Below are positions 1-11,969 of a DNA stretch of 64,000 bases, piece by piece. The notes beneath the pieces are model-generated. The model had not been told where the DNA came from. It worked only from the letters and a program-made list of their open reading frames with translations, and ran no database searches. Source of the stretch: Hydractinia symbiolongicarpus (lineage: Eukaryota > Cnidaria > Hydrozoa > Anthoathecata > Hydractiniidae); NCBI RefSeq assembly GCF_029227915.1, contig NC_079876.1, forward strand, positions 13,020,001-13,084,000, read 5' to 3'. Each line of letters begins with the position of its first letter. The first letter of the stretch is position 1. The position numbers and the translations under genes were made by a program.

Positions 1-900
1 TCTATTTTTATAAGGTATGGATGGATCTCTCATTTTCTTGGTTGTTTACTGAGGAGAACTAATGTTGTATACACAGGTCTGCTACGACATGCTGTATGTT
101 TTTTCCGCCTGAAGGAAGGTTTTGCAAAATATCCTTTTAATATTGTATGGTGGTATGAATCAGTCTCCCCCGTTCCTGCTTCTTACTGAGTGGGATAAAG
201 TCTTCCTGTGAATTCACATGTTAGGACATCTGATATTATCTAAATCTCCTTTTTAGTAGTGTATGGATGGATATCTAACTTTTTATTCAGCGTGAAAAGC
301 AACTTCCAAAATTCTCATTTTAAATGATGTATGGATGGGTCTCACACTCTCGTGCCTGTTTTCTGAGTGAAATAAAGTCTCGAATTGGCCGACCAAGAGA
401 TTTAATACTTCACCTTTCGCGATGTCGTTTTTATCAGATCTCTTTGTTAGGTTGTATTGCAGGATCTTTTGCTCCCTTGCCTGTTTACAGAGTAGAAGAA
501 AGGTTTTTTTATTTGCTTACTAGAACATTTCATTTGGTGCGAGAGAGCTTTAACAAAATCTTTGATGTATGCACATGCAATGATATACGCACGCGTGTGC
601 TACTCGCCCTTTAGAAAAAAGTGATCGTTTAACGTTTTTTTATTCTGTTCTTTTTTTATATTGCGTAAGGTTATTCCCCAAAATACTTTTTTAATGATGA
701 ATTGATAGGTTTCGCTACTTGTCTAATTGTTTTTTAATCAGAATAAGCTTTTCCTTGTTTAGCTTCACAATACATTCAATATCGTATTTATTGCGGGAAT
801 AGTTTCCTAAATTTTGTTTTTAGTATTTTATGTGTAGGTATGGATGGGCCTGGCTACTTGCCTAAATATTTACCCTAATAGGACATCTTCCCCTATTACT
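1..900. repeat. Diverged tandem-repeat array, roughly 110-150 bp period
   Basis: The words 'gtatggatgg' and 'tactgagtg' recur with a run of similar intervening text near 15-60, 145-200, 255-300, 325-380, 445-500, 690-740 and 835-890, always in the same order and orientation. The copies are strongly diverged and have no coherent reading frame. Period and copy number are by eye and approximate. I see no gene in this stretch. Confidence 0.4.
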
Positions 901-2394
901 TAATTCAGTTCGCTTGCTTGTGTATTGACTAGAATGAAGTTTCCCCTTGCTTTTTTGTACAGCATGCGTTTTCGAACAAGCTCGTTAAAATTTAGAACAG
1001 TTGTACACGTTTCATGTGATCAAAATCGACCTTAAGTGTTAATTCAAGATATTTAGTAGGCCTAAAATTTTAAATTTTGTTCAAGGATGAATTTCACGTT
1101 GCAAAATATTAAATGCGTACGATCATGGATGGAGGCGTTGTTTTATAAATGGCAAGCATATGCTATAACCCATTGGGTAATTCATTACTCTGCAAGTAAT
1201 AAAAGAGAAACAGTTACATTAATACATGTAGTCATGCTGTCGAGCATGGTGATACATACTAACTTTTTGTTGCCCTTCCCTGACCTCTTCCCAGACCTCT
1301 TCCCAGGTTAACTTGTATTATGTTTCATAAGTACAACGTCGTCCCGGGTCTAGGTTGTATTTAAATTAACGTGAATTTTTTAAAAAATTTGCCTAAAAAG
1401 CAAAAATAGCCGAATACCAGTTGGCTGCAACAAAAGTTTTCAAATAGCTGGCTACACCCTTTACTTTAATAAAAACTTTGGCGAAGTCTAAAGTTTGTTA
1501 ATTCAAGGAGACAACAGTTTCAATAAACCTGTAATACTTAGCTAGGGTTTTTAACTCACAATTAATTTTGTAACAACAAGCTTTATGATGTGTTTTTATT
1601 TGAAGTGACATTGAATTTTGTGAATTCCAAGCAAATGTCTATTGTTGTAAAACCATGAAAGTTATTGGTTCGAATCCAATCCATCTTTGAAGGTGGTAGT
1701 TCAAATGGAAGAACAACATGGTGTGCAGTAATTAGTTTCATACTGCAACAAACAATAATCCAAATCAATTCAAAATTTAAAATTCATACAGTTATACCCT
1801 TTTTCCGTCTCTTTGTGTGCAAAATTGCGGTGAACAGAATAAGCTCCATTAATCTACAAAAAAATCGAAGGTTCAATTCGATATCGGGGTATTTTAATTA
1901 TTTTTAATTGCCATTACTAATAAGAACCGCCGTACGCTTTGTTACGCAATCTTTTGTAACCACATCATCAAGTTCTATCCATGCCAGTACCGATAAGTAA
2001 CGATATGGATGAAATTCTTATTTATCTTTTGCAGCTTTTTTAAAATGGAAACAAATCAGAAATTTAAGCTCTTCGAATTTTCTATCGTGATTAATCAAAA
2101 GTTAATGGTTCGACAACGAAGATTTGAACAGTCAGATTTAAATAGTAAAGTTGTTGGGTTGGGTTTTGGCAAGGTTTAAAATGTCCTCGTTATGACTTTT
2201 TTGACTTCTAAGGGCTTTGTTTTTACAACATCCTCACTATAAAAAACGGACAATATATCGATAATGTAGAATGGATATTATGTCCATATGCACTGGAATG
2301 AACGGGCTTCTAAATATTGATATATTGACCATATGTATAAAAAATGGATATAATGATGATTTTTTCAGGAGATCCAAGAATCCATATAATGTAG
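901..2394. other. AT-rich DNA without recognisable gene
   Basis: Only short open frames with no family resemblance. A T-arm-like word (ATTGG-TTCGAAT-CCAAT, about 1664-1680) matches a tRNA B box, but no matching A box or acceptor stem is visible around it. Confidence 0.5.
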
Positions 2395-2480
2395 AGACCT
2401 GGTGACCATGTCAGGGCGGAGCGCATCGCTTCTGCGTCTATCCGCTGCACTGCAGGGCGCTCCGCGGTTTACGGACTACT
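2395..2480. other. GC-rich island in AT-rich surroundings
   Basis: About 85 bases with clearly higher G+C than all neighbouring sequence (around 'gcagggcgctccgcgg'), preceded by AT-rich DNA and followed by a normal AT-rich run. It has no recognisable coding content. It may be a fragment of a mobile element with different composition. Confidence 0.3.
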
Positions 2481-2639
2481 GCATCCTTGTTCCCCACCCT
2501 CTACCCTGTTTTCAGACAAGGAAATATAACACTAAGATTTATTTATTTACGCCATCATCGGTATCTACAAACTTGAGAAGCCGTCACTTACACTAGACAG
2601 CAGAGGCTGTAGCCAGGATACCCAGCTCAACCTTCCACA

Positions 2640-4030
2640 ACATTTCATATTATAATTTATGGCTGGCCTAGTTATTTAAGCTTTCTTTTATAGAGAAAGA
2701 AAAAATGATTATAAGGGTGGTTTGAAGGGACAACGCTGGGTCTCCTGGCCAAATTTATGGCTAGAAAGACTGAAAGCCTTTGGAGATGGCCAGCCAGTTA
2801 GGCGTGTACAAGAGTTATCTCACCTTCTTTTTTGCCTCCAGCGGTGAGTTAAGGGGCCATTAATTCATACTGTATATTTTACCGTGGTCACTCACAAACA
2901 GAGTTGTTTGCCATGGTATAGACAACCGCACCAAACTAAATTGCTTAAAAAGGATAACTATCATAACACAGGAACTCACAGTAGAGTACTAAACACAAAG
3001 TAAAAGGCTAAGAGTATAAAATATCAATTGTTTAATAACAATCTATGAAGTTTTCTATAATGGAGGATCATTTGAGACTTAATTAATCAGCATCAGATAG
3101 TTTGTTGGGAAAGGTTGCTGAATATTGTTTCATTATTTAAAAAAATGAACGCCGAGCGAATGTAGATTGAAGGTGGTTGTATATCTAGGTAGCTTGTGAG
3201 TGAAGTGCAGAAAAATTATATTTCGAGCTAAAAATGATTCCTTCCTGACCAATATAGTGAATTTCAAAAGGAATAATTGAAACAAGAACGTGTTGAAATT
3301 TCAATAAACACATTGAAAATGTGTATGTACTTTTCATGAAACAATCGCATAATGGTGCCATGGCGAAAATTTATCTCACGAAATTTATTTTCACTTTTCG
3401 AAATTCTTCTTCAATTCAATTCAATCTTGCAAAGTTTCTATGATTAAAGTAGGTAAGATATATTCTATCATCTGAATATATCTTCTCTCTGAAAAAGATC
3501 TAGCAAAATGGGAAAGTTGCTCCGTGAAAAATTTAAAAATAACAACAGCTAGCGAAAAGGACAACGACACCTTATTTCATGGGCAGAAGCAATGCATATA
3601 AGGACAAACAAGAAACAAAGAAGGCAGATAATAAAAGGAGAATTGAATTACATAGTATGTAAATCTGTGGAGACTCTGATAAAAATTATAAATGTTGAAA
3701 ATTATATTGTATGGTAGTAAAACTTGAGAGCCAATACTGTTTATGTATAAAATAGAAGTAGAGGGTTTAAATTTTACAACGAATGCTTGATGCTGAAATA
3801 TTTTACTCAATGTGTTTTTATTTCTAAATATATACAGTATTAGGATATGGTTATTAGAATTAGGGAACATACTATATTTTTATCTCAAAATATACAGATT
3901 TTTTTGGCTTGATATTCAAAAACATTTTGTCTGTTGTTTTGAATTTTGGATAGTGAAACAAACTCCAATACATTTTTGTTGATGCATGTTGTGTCATCAT
4001 ACTTTATTTTTTACTTTTTCATATTTGAAG
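2640..4030. other. Noncoding AT-rich segment
   Basis: No family-like coding region on either strand. The short open frames (for example 3577-3870 on the minus strand) are low-complexity and look like chance frames. Confidence 0.45.
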
Positions 4031-4150
4031 GAACACATTCAATTAGCATTGGATTTATTGGCTACAATGCCGCCATCACAAAACAGTTCTCAACTATGGG
4101 TAGACTTCATGAAGTGTCATCCCAATGGATGGAAAATACCGGAATTGATG
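4031..4150 (+). CDS. Orphan exon-like segment, unknown protein
   Basis: An open stretch of exactly 40 codons is bounded by an acceptor-like 'ttgaag' and a perfect donor 'gtaagt'. It starts EHIQLALDLLATMPPS and ends with a CHPNGWKIPELM motif. The amino-acid composition looks like a real globular, partly helical protein, unlike neighbouring chance frames. A second open piece at 4322-4420 (LELLKRCEEEVGILKKEM) is predicted coiled-coil-like and could be a following exon or part of the same relic. I do not recognise the family with confidence. A KDZ-type transposase relic is one thought, based only on the 'CEEEVGILKKEM' style of sequence. No start or stop context for a full gene is visible. Confidence 0.35.
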
Positions 4151-4420
4151 GTAAGTAGAATTGTTGTTACATTTCTTGACACTTCGTATATCACGATTTT
4201 ACATTTATTGTGAAAACATTCGGATAGAGGTACTGTAGGGCTCAAAAAATAGTGGCAACAACGAAAATATTGTTACACAAAAATATCTCCCAATATATAC
4301 TACATCGTATTTTTTAAAGGATTGTCGATGAAATTTAAAAGAGTGGTTCTGATTGAATTAGAGCTGTTGAAAAGATGTGAAGAAGAAGTCGGCATACTCA
4401 AAAAAGAAATGTCTAGCTAC

Positions 4421-5735
4421 TTGCTTCCTTTTTGCTGCTTGAAGAAACTCTTTACGTTAAGATTTCAATCAAGAACTACGATATTTTCGATTCTCACTTT
4501 TACCACACGCTTGTCCTATTCGTACGGAGATTAGAAGACAATGTGAAAGTGCGCGAAAAAACTATAAAAACCCAATTAAAATTAATGTGACGTGACGGGT
4601 CTCCATCTCCGAGACGGATCTTCATCGTTTATGTTCAAAACAGTTTTCTTCTTCTCCTCCTCACTCACTCCACGCAGCATGTTCTATTGTTTGTAATCAA
4701 TTTATATTATCAACTTGTGTCAAGTCATTAAAATATGTTTCTGAACTATAAAGGGAATAAAGAAATTGAGTTTGTTCCAAAGTCTTTTAGCCCGCATTCA
4801 TTTCATTCTACTTCAATCAAAACTATTAGCTGTATACTATTTCAACTATTTGTAGAGTATATTTTTTTAACAAGTACTTATTTGCTTCTTATAATAATAC
4901 AAGATGTATAGTATACATAAAACTAGCTCACCTCATACGTGGCACTGTATTATATATATTCATTTGTGGAATTAAAATGGAAATCAATCACAATGGGCTA
5001 TCAAACAGAAAGTGAATGTTTCAAAATATCATTCCGGGCATGCTATGTAATATATTAAAAAGGATGGCCACAAGCTTGATCATATTTTTTTTGAAGTAAT
5101 CACATAAAAAACTTTCTATATTAACAAAAAGCAATATATAAAGAAGTAGTAATCTTCTTGTGAAACATTCTGTGATGCCACAGATGCTAATGGTTTTGAC
5201 TTTCGTAGTGCATGAGCATATTTTTTGAAAAAAATAATTATTTGAGGAAACTACAAAGAAAAATTGAGTTACTGTCAGTACATTTATATACATTATGAGA
5301 ACCATCATAAAACCATTCAATAAACCTGAAAGTATAATTCATAACTTCAGTCTATGAAATACACAAACACATTTCATCAAGAAACTACAACTACAAACTA
5401 CAATCGTTCAATATATATTAACAATTGTTTCACAAAAAAAACGGATTCTTCTATATTCGAAAGCATAACAGATTAATCCTTAACGAAGACAACGTGATAC
5501 ACGTTTGCCTAAAGTTCATTCCAGTATATGTTAACAAGTTTTAATGTTGTGAAACAAAAAAAGGTTTCGTTCAACCAAGAGATAATCGCTATGTACAAAA
5601 GTATTCAGGCCTCAATTCATCGAAACAAGACAAGTAGAGTTCGTATATGTGATAATACATTAGACACAATTCATTTCCGGCCAAAATTAAGCGAAACGAG
5701 AGAAATCTGCAGGGCTTAACTGATAATGCCATAGA
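4421..5735. other. No recognisable gene
   Basis: AT-rich, with stop-rich frames in all six directions apart from short chance frames. Confidence 0.45.
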
Positions 5736-5739
5736 CAAG

Positions 5740-6290
5740 TGCCGACTTCGGTGTTATGAAAGGCCCAATTCACCAAAACAACGGAACCTGCTATGTATGG
5801 ATTGCTTCTAGAAACAGGACCATTTTCCTAAATTTTTTTTCAACGACCTAGCTCACCGAAACAATCAAATCTATTATGTACGGATTCCTTTTAAAAACAG
5901 GATCCTTTTTCTGAATGTTTACCAATGGCTCAATTTACCGAAATAACCGAATCTGTGATGTATGAATTGCTTCTAGAAACAGAAGCTTTTTCGTGAATGC
6001 TTAACAATGGGCCAATCCACCGAAACAACTGAATATGTGATGTATGGATTGCTTCTAGAAACAGGAGCTCTTTCCTGAATGATTATCAAAGGTCTAATTT
6101 GCGGAAATAACTGTATCTCTTACTTATCAGAGGCTCGATTTACCAACATAACCGAATGTGTTATGTATGGATTGCTTTTAAAATCGGGAATTCTCACCTG
6201 AATATTTTGTGAAGGCAATTTTGCAAATGTTAGCCAACTTTATGTGTATGGATTGCTCCTGACTTGCCAATTCTTTCCTAACTTTTTTGT
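5740..6290 (+). repeat. Diverged tandem repeat, about 85-100 bp period
   Basis: Recurring block 'caattcaccgaaacaac' followed by 'tgatgtatggattgctt', then 'ctagaaacagga' and 'ttcctgaat'. I see about six copies, at roughly 5765, 5850, 5935, 6010, 6130 and 6235. Divergence grows to the right. The word 'atgtatggatt' resembles the core word of the array at 1-900, so the two arrays may be related. Confidence 0.6.
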
Positions 6291-6569
6291 TAAAGCCTTA
6301 CAGATGTAAATTTCTTCCGCCCTTAAAGGAAATAAAAATCTGATATTAAAGTACCACATCAAATGCGGTTGATTAACAATTAATATTAAAAATCAAATAG
6401 AAGAATAATTTTAACAAAAGAGCTTTGGCTCTTTTGGGATAAGGCAGTTTAGAAGGGGATTAAACACAAGACGACGATAAACATTTGCGTAGATATTTAC
6501 GCTCCATCTTATAATACAACCACTATGTATATAACACCAAATGTCAATAAGAAAACAAATTAATCAAGT

Positions 6570-8100
6570 TCAGAGAGCACAGAAAACGAATACAAAAATT
6601 TGTATCCACAAGGTTCCAGCCCTGCTCAGTGTTATGGTACCGCCAAGGTTCACAAGATACCACCTAATTCTACAGTAGCTGACGATTTACCATCACGACC
6701 CATCATATCGAATATCGGATCTGCTACTTACAACACATCAAACTACCTTGCGAAATCTTTAACACCGCTGACAAAGTCAACATATACTACTGAAAGCTCT
6801 TTAGATTTTATATTATCATTGAAAGGAGAAAAGATACCTCATAATTACAAACTAGTACCTTTTGACGTCACTAGTTTATTCACCAACGTTCCGTTGGAAC
6901 AAAAGATAGACATAATATTGCAAAAGATATATGCTGAAAAAGTTATAGAAACAAAAATTAAGCGAGAGGAAATGAAACATCTATTAATCTCATGTACAAA
7001 ACATGTACATTTCAGTTTTAACAACCAACTTATATTCAGGTAGATGGTGTAGCAATGGGCTCGCCTCTAGGACCAGTCCTAGCATATCTTCATGGTTGAG
7101 TTAGAGAATGAAATAGTCCCAAAATTAGAAAATTCAGTAAAATTTTGGAAGAAATATGTAGATGACACTGTTAATGAAAACCAGATAAACAATGTGCTGA
7201 TCACACTTAATAGTTACCATTCGAATATCCAGTGAACATATGAAGTTAAAAACGATAACTACATAGCCTTTCTTGATGTAAAAACACATCTATTTATCGA
7301 AAAGACACGAACACTGACATATAAATGCACTAGAATTCATCTGCATCACGCCCATGGAAAGTTGAAACGGTTAAAAGGTTGGTGTTGAGAGTGTTTAATA
7401 TATGCTCTTAATCACAAGATCTGAAATACGAACTAAATCACTTAAAAAATGTGTTTATAAAAAACTTATCCCGAAGCAGTTGTATCTAATGTAATTAATA
7501 ACACACAGCGAAATTTCAACATTCAAAATGCCGACACTGTTTCTGAAGAAGACACCAATGAATCTCCAATAACACCTTTCATGGTTTTTATTCTGTCAAG
7601 TCTGGCTACGGAAAATAAATAAGGTTAATTTCGTTTAAGAAAAACGAATTAGAAAATAATGGTAACTGCTTAGTAAAGCGTCTAACACTTTTAAACAGTT
7701 TCTATCAGCCAATGTCAAGCCACGCATTGCTGATCAATGTAAAATGTTATGTTTGCTATTTTCTGTGAAATAGAACCAAGGATGAACACAACATGGTGTT
7801 GTGTACAAATATACTTGTCCGGTGGAATAGTGCGATGCTACATACATTGGTGAAACAGCCAGGAGGCTTAATGAAAGATAGACCACCAAAAACGCGATAA
7901 GAACTCTCACATCCTAAAACATTCAGTCATTGAGAATTACCAACTTGGTGAACAAAAGAACTTCAGTATTTTGATAGATAATGTTCACCACTTTAAAAAG
8001 AAAAAAATAGCTGAGGCCATGTATATTTGTGATAACAGTCCCACGCTTAATGTACAGGGATTATCTGTTCCATTAAAATTGTTTTAAGATAAATATTATT
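6570..8100 (+). pseudogene. Broken Penelope-like retroelement (RT plus GIY-YIG relic)
   Basis: The first open piece (6570-7040) has hallmarks of Penelope-like reverse transcriptase: CYGTAKVHK, RPIISNIGSATYN, FDVTSLFTNVPLE and CTKHVHFSFNN. Further pieces lie in shifted frames downstream: VDGVAMGSPLGPVLA at about 7042, then the catalytic box KYVDDT at 7152-7169. At about 7800-7875 a frame reads YKYTCP, a stop, then CDATYIGETARRLNER, the core of a GIY-YIG endonuclease as found at the C terminus of Penelope/Neptune-type elements. Several stops and frameshifts separate these blocks and the N-terminal part is missing, so this is a dead, 5'-truncated copy. The order RT then GIY-YIG is the family order. 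Family assignment is secure; the subgroup is not. Confidence 0.85.
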
Positions 8101-8292
8101 TATAGTCAAGGGGAGGAGTGAATTTGTGCACCGCGCGGTGGACGTTACCCTCACCAACGGTATATAGTTTATATACCTTTGGGTATGCCGTTATGTGTTA
8201 TATGTTTCGTTAAGTATTGTTTTATACGTCCTCTGTGTATTGCGTAGTTGTTGAAAATTATATTTAAAAAACTTTTGAGATAATTGTAACAA

Positions 8293-8340
8293 TTTACGTT
8301 GATAATTGTCTTGTAGTAACAAGACGAAATATCCGTTAAA
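8293..8340 (+). ncRNA. Degenerate hammerhead-ribozyme-like fold at the 3' side of the Penelope-like element
   Basis: A perfect 6-bp hairpin GTCTTG-TAGTAA-CAAGAC (8308-8325) is directly followed by GAAA (8326-8329), then TATC, as in hammerhead stem II, the GAAA core strand and a minimal stem III. The other core strand is TTGATAA (8299-8305) in place of the required CTGATGA, differing by two transitions. TTTACG (8293-8298) can pair with CGTTAAA (8334-8340) as stem I with one U-U mismatch. Penelope-like elements are known to carry minimal hammerheads in their terminal repeats. With the core changed it is probably inactive. Confidence 0.45.
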
Positions 8341-9062
8341 ATAAAATAAAAAATGTCATCATCAATCAAACTTCTCGTATTTATTTTTATTGTGAAGTTA
8401 TATACCGAATTAATATATAAGACTAATTAAGCAAGAACATATTTGTTAATATCGATCTGCTTGTGCTAAGGCACTTGCCATTGTATAACTGGATGTCAGT
8501 TGAGCTTGCTGCAATTTTTGGTTATATAAATTGGCAAAACAGTAACAGCTAGTGGATTTCAATAATCAGTTTCTTCACTAAAAAACAATTAATCTTTAAG
8601 AATCTTGCTATTAGATCACAGAAATGTTACACAAAAAAACTTTGGAAATGAATACAATTAATTTGGAAACTATGAATTTTAGGAAAAGTAATAGCAAACA
8701 GAGAAATATATCACCTAGCAGTCATAATATGTATTGTAAAGAAACAAATAACAACAACATGATCAACACTAACATTTTATTCCAATACATAGAAAAAGAG
8801 TTTGGCAGTACTTTTAAGCTCTATCATGTGTACAGGTAGCGGCATAAAAAGACACCTTAGTCATTAAAGTTACTGCAAAAAAACTTTCATAACAAAAGAA
8901 CCATCCATTATGTAAATTCTCTTACAATTCTGCCTCAAACCACTGATGGTGATTTATATTTAATGTGGTCTGTGCTCAATGGATTTCAGGATGGACCAGG
9001 TTTCCAGTGTTTAGCTCCCATTGCTACAAAAATCTTTATGAAATGACAAACTAACTAGACAA
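8341..9062. other. No recognisable gene
   Basis: AT-rich. The open frame at 8624-8839 is Asn-rich and low in complexity, with no family resemblance. Part of 8,900-9,062 may be the body of the minus-strand SINE that begins at 9,139. Confidence 0.4.
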
Positions 9063-9139
9063 TGGGGGGACATTGAACTTATAATCTCAAGTAGAGGAGA
9101 TGATTCAAACGCTCTACCGACAGAGCTGCACTAAATCCA
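9063..9139 (-). mobile_element. tRNA-like head, probable SINE
   Basis: Read on the minus strand, this has an A-box-like stretch (AGCTCTGTCGGTAGAGCG) and, about 35 bases on, a B-box-like stretch (AGTTCAATGTCC), spaced as in a tRNA. Acceptor-stem pairing is poor, so it is a tRNA-derived element or a decayed tRNA gene, not an intact tRNA. The right-hand limit of the body is not resolved. Confidence 0.45.
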
Positions 9140-10053
9140 TCATCTTTTTAAGAACTTATGGGAACACGACCTTATATTTGCTGCAATGATTTCCACAACA
9201 TAGCTTAGTACACCTTTTTTGCTTGACATGACATTCATACTCTTTTTAGAAAGATTGCAGTTCCCGAGCATTAACAAATGTAAAAATAACATTTTGCATT
9301 GATTATAATGTTTTGTTAGAAACAGCATCCATACTTTTACTAACAGCGCGTGAAACCGCCACAGCATTGACGCAATTCTTATATTGATTTTCACCACACA
9401 GTGTTCTGTTAAAGGCACATAAGACGTATATTGGTTCCATGGTTACAGAACTCTCATGCACACATTCGCTAAAATTTTCAAGAGGGGAAAGCAAATACAC
9501 AGTTTGTGCTTGCTATCAACGACACAGTATCCATAAATTCGGCAGATTTTTTTAAAAAAATTATATTTGTCGCACTTTTTTACATGTGTTGTAAACGACT
9601 CAGCATCCATACATTTCTTAGATTGTTTTTCACTGATCATTCACTCGTTCGTTGTAATGTAATTACTTTCTCCACTAAAAAACAAAACACAAAACAATAA
9701 AGTATTGAAGCAATTCTCCGGAATTTGCAGACAATACATAGAGGTCTAATAGTACTCTAAAAGATGTGTTCACATATTTCTATTTGAGGAGTCTAAAGCA
9801 ATAAAAAAGCAAGGACTTACATTTACATTGTATGGATCTTCGTTTAATATTATTCTTTTACCAAAAATACAATTTAGCAAAGCAAAAAAATGAATGCCAA
9901 GATTTAATCTAAATATAACGTAAATATTTCTTAATAACCCTAGAAGGACACTGGTCTCTGCTTCATGTACAATAAAAATATAAAGTAAAAGAACGTTTTA
10001 GTCCAAAGTAAAAGTCTGCATAACGTTTTAAACAGTTGTGTGAAAGTTTAACA
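9140..10053. other. No assigned gene; recurring 'cagcatccatac' motif
   Basis: The word 'cagcatccatac' occurs at about 9324 and 9602, and a variant 'cagtatccata' at about 9527. Between them the minus strand has overlapping Cys-rich short frames (for example KKCMDAESF and SKSMDAVSN). This suggests old internally repeated sequence, coding or not. I cannot assign a family. Confidence 0.3.
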
Positions 10054-10250
10054 AACATTTAAGAAATTTCCTCAAATAATTATTTTTAACGTTGCAAAAA
10101 TAAGAAATATAAAAACATTTATATATATGCAAATAGTAATGAATGGAAACATTTAAGAAGTTTCCTCAAATAATTATTTTTTAATGCTGGAAATATATAA
10201 ATAAAAAAACCCATCTATTCATGCATGCAGATAGTAATGAATGGAAACTC
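10054..10250 (+). repeat. Two-copy direct tandem duplication, about 94 bp
   Basis: The block starting 'aacatttaagaa' and running through 'tttcctcaaataattattt' to 'agtaatgaatggaa' occurs at 10054-10147 and again at 10148-10250 with scattered differences. It has no coding content. Confidence 0.7.
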
Positions 10251-11590
10251 GTTGTTCTTAATTGAAAAAAAAATTTTATATAGAAAAATCCTAGTTGGTA
10301 CACATTTTTGCTGTTTTTTAGGCTGAATCAAAAAGAAAAACATTTATGTGGAGTATTTGTTCCACTAGTGCTATTGGCTTTATACCATAGGTTATAACTG
10401 TGTGCCGTTTTCATGAATACAAATAGGTCCAGAATCAATTTTTAAAAGCCAATTGCTCTTTTCAAGTACAAGTTTCAGGAATTTCATAAAGTTTCTTCAT
10501 TGACGGTATTTTTTGGGCTTGGTGACTTGTTGATTATATTTTCAGCCTGAACACATATGTATTGGTTTTGACGCACAATCAAACACTTGCAACACTGACA
10601 CTGGTCCATTGTGGCCAAAAAGTAGCGATGTATGTCACTCACTAACTGCAATGCTTGTTGATTCTTTTTTCCTTATTGCTTTATAAAAATCCAAACAATG
10701 TTTTCAATTCTGTTGACATGGTCACAAAAAGACAAATAGAAATAACAGACTTCGTAGACTACACATTCATTGAGAAAATTGTATTACATCCAGAATATTA
10801 GAGAACTCCATTTCAATTAAATTTTAACAAAGTTTTGTGATATATAGTATGATTTTCATTAAGTATATGCGGGAATATTGGAATACCATGCTTGACTCTG
10901 TACAGTTAATCAGTTAAAGCTAAGATGTTAATGGATAACAATATAGAACCACTGAATTATGTTTCACATGAATTAAATTCCATGTGGACTATTTTTTTTT
11001 GTGGATGCCACATCGTCTGTAATTAGTTTGCAGATATTTTTTGAGCTGATTAATTAATGTGAATAACTGTTTTTTGTAGACAGACTTAGTTCAAATCAAG
11101 TGGACTTAATTTGACAATTTTTTTAAACAACAATACCATGAATTTTACCCATGCTAAACATAATGATTTTTAAAATGTATGTTGGGTTTATAGTTAACGG
11201 ACTAGTTTTTATGTGTCTTGAGCCATCGTGACAACGTTTTGCAAAATAGAAAATGTTTGGTGGCTAATCCTGCTGGAAAAGGTTTTAATATGGTGTAGTT
11301 ATTTCGTGCTTTTTTCACCGCTACTTGTGAGATTTTAAAATATATGTTCAGGTAGGGGGTACAGTACATCTGAATAAAGCACTCCGCCATGATGTGTGAC
11401 GGTTTAAGTGATCCAACTGGCATTCAATGTCTTATAAATAACTCAATTTTATTTGAATCGCACTTGCAGAAAACTTCTTTCTATAACAACTCATCAGAGT
11501 TTTAGTATAACGTATATCTGCACTAATCACTAGATGAATGGCAGGGTTTAACTGCATTTAACGCTCAAACTGTCGTTTAACATAGATATT
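10251..11590. other. No recognisable gene
   Basis: AT-rich sequence without family-like frames on either strand. Confidence 0.4.
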
Positions 11591-11593
11591 GAG

Positions 11594-11818
11594 GTCAACA
11601 TACCCATACTCATCGAAAAGGATTGGAATAAGTACTATTACAGGGAGCTGTTACAATTCAGGCATGAGCCATCTAACGAAGTGGACGGAAATGCAATAGC
11701 AATAATAAGAACTGATTCTTTACAAAACGGACAAGAAAAATTGATTGACTGGTTTGCGAAGAAGATTGAGACTGTAAAAGCAGACATTTCCTGTAAAGTT
11801 TTAAAGTGTTTAAAATAG
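11594..11818 (+). pseudogene. HIRAN-like coding relic, probably of transposon origin
   Basis: An open stretch of 74 codons reads VNIPILIEKDW, then YYRELLQFRHEPSNEVDGNA and IAIIRTDSL, ending KVLKCLK and a stop. The central 'hEPsNxxDgNAIAI' is the signature of a HIRAN-type domain (usual form EPxNPxDxNAVAV). The expected following 'IGHIPR' is missing or changed. No start codon or upstream exon is evident, and a pogo-like terminus follows 100 bases later, so it is most likely a fragment of a mobile element. Assignment rests on a short motif. Confidence 0.4.
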
Positions 11819-11854
11819 ATATTTTAAAATTAAATGCTTATCTCTACTTTTTTG

Positions 11855-11965
11855 GATTGTACGCTAATTGAAGAGAAAAAAAGCCTATAGTTGCCATTTC
11901 GTGCAAAAAAATTTGTCCGCTCGAGTGTCCGTTAATTAAGTGTCCGCTAATTGAAGAGAATACTG
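11855..11965 (+). mobile_element. Right terminus of a pogo/Tc1-like DNA transposon
   Basis: Two related words, 'gtacgctaattgaagagaa' (11859-11877) and 'gtccgctaattgaagagaa' (about 11942-11960), flank 'gtccgctcgagtgtccgtta'. Repeats of 'gtccg(c/t)taatt' running into 'atactgta' are typical of pogo-like terminal inverted repeats. I did not find the matching left end in this window, so the element is truncated or its left end has decayed. Confidence 0.4.
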
Positions 11966-11969
11966 TATA

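Noticed and set aside
1660-1700. tRNA-like T arm with perfect B box GGTTCGAATCC
   Set aside because: No A box, D arm or acceptor stem at tRNA distance upstream; probably chance or a relic.
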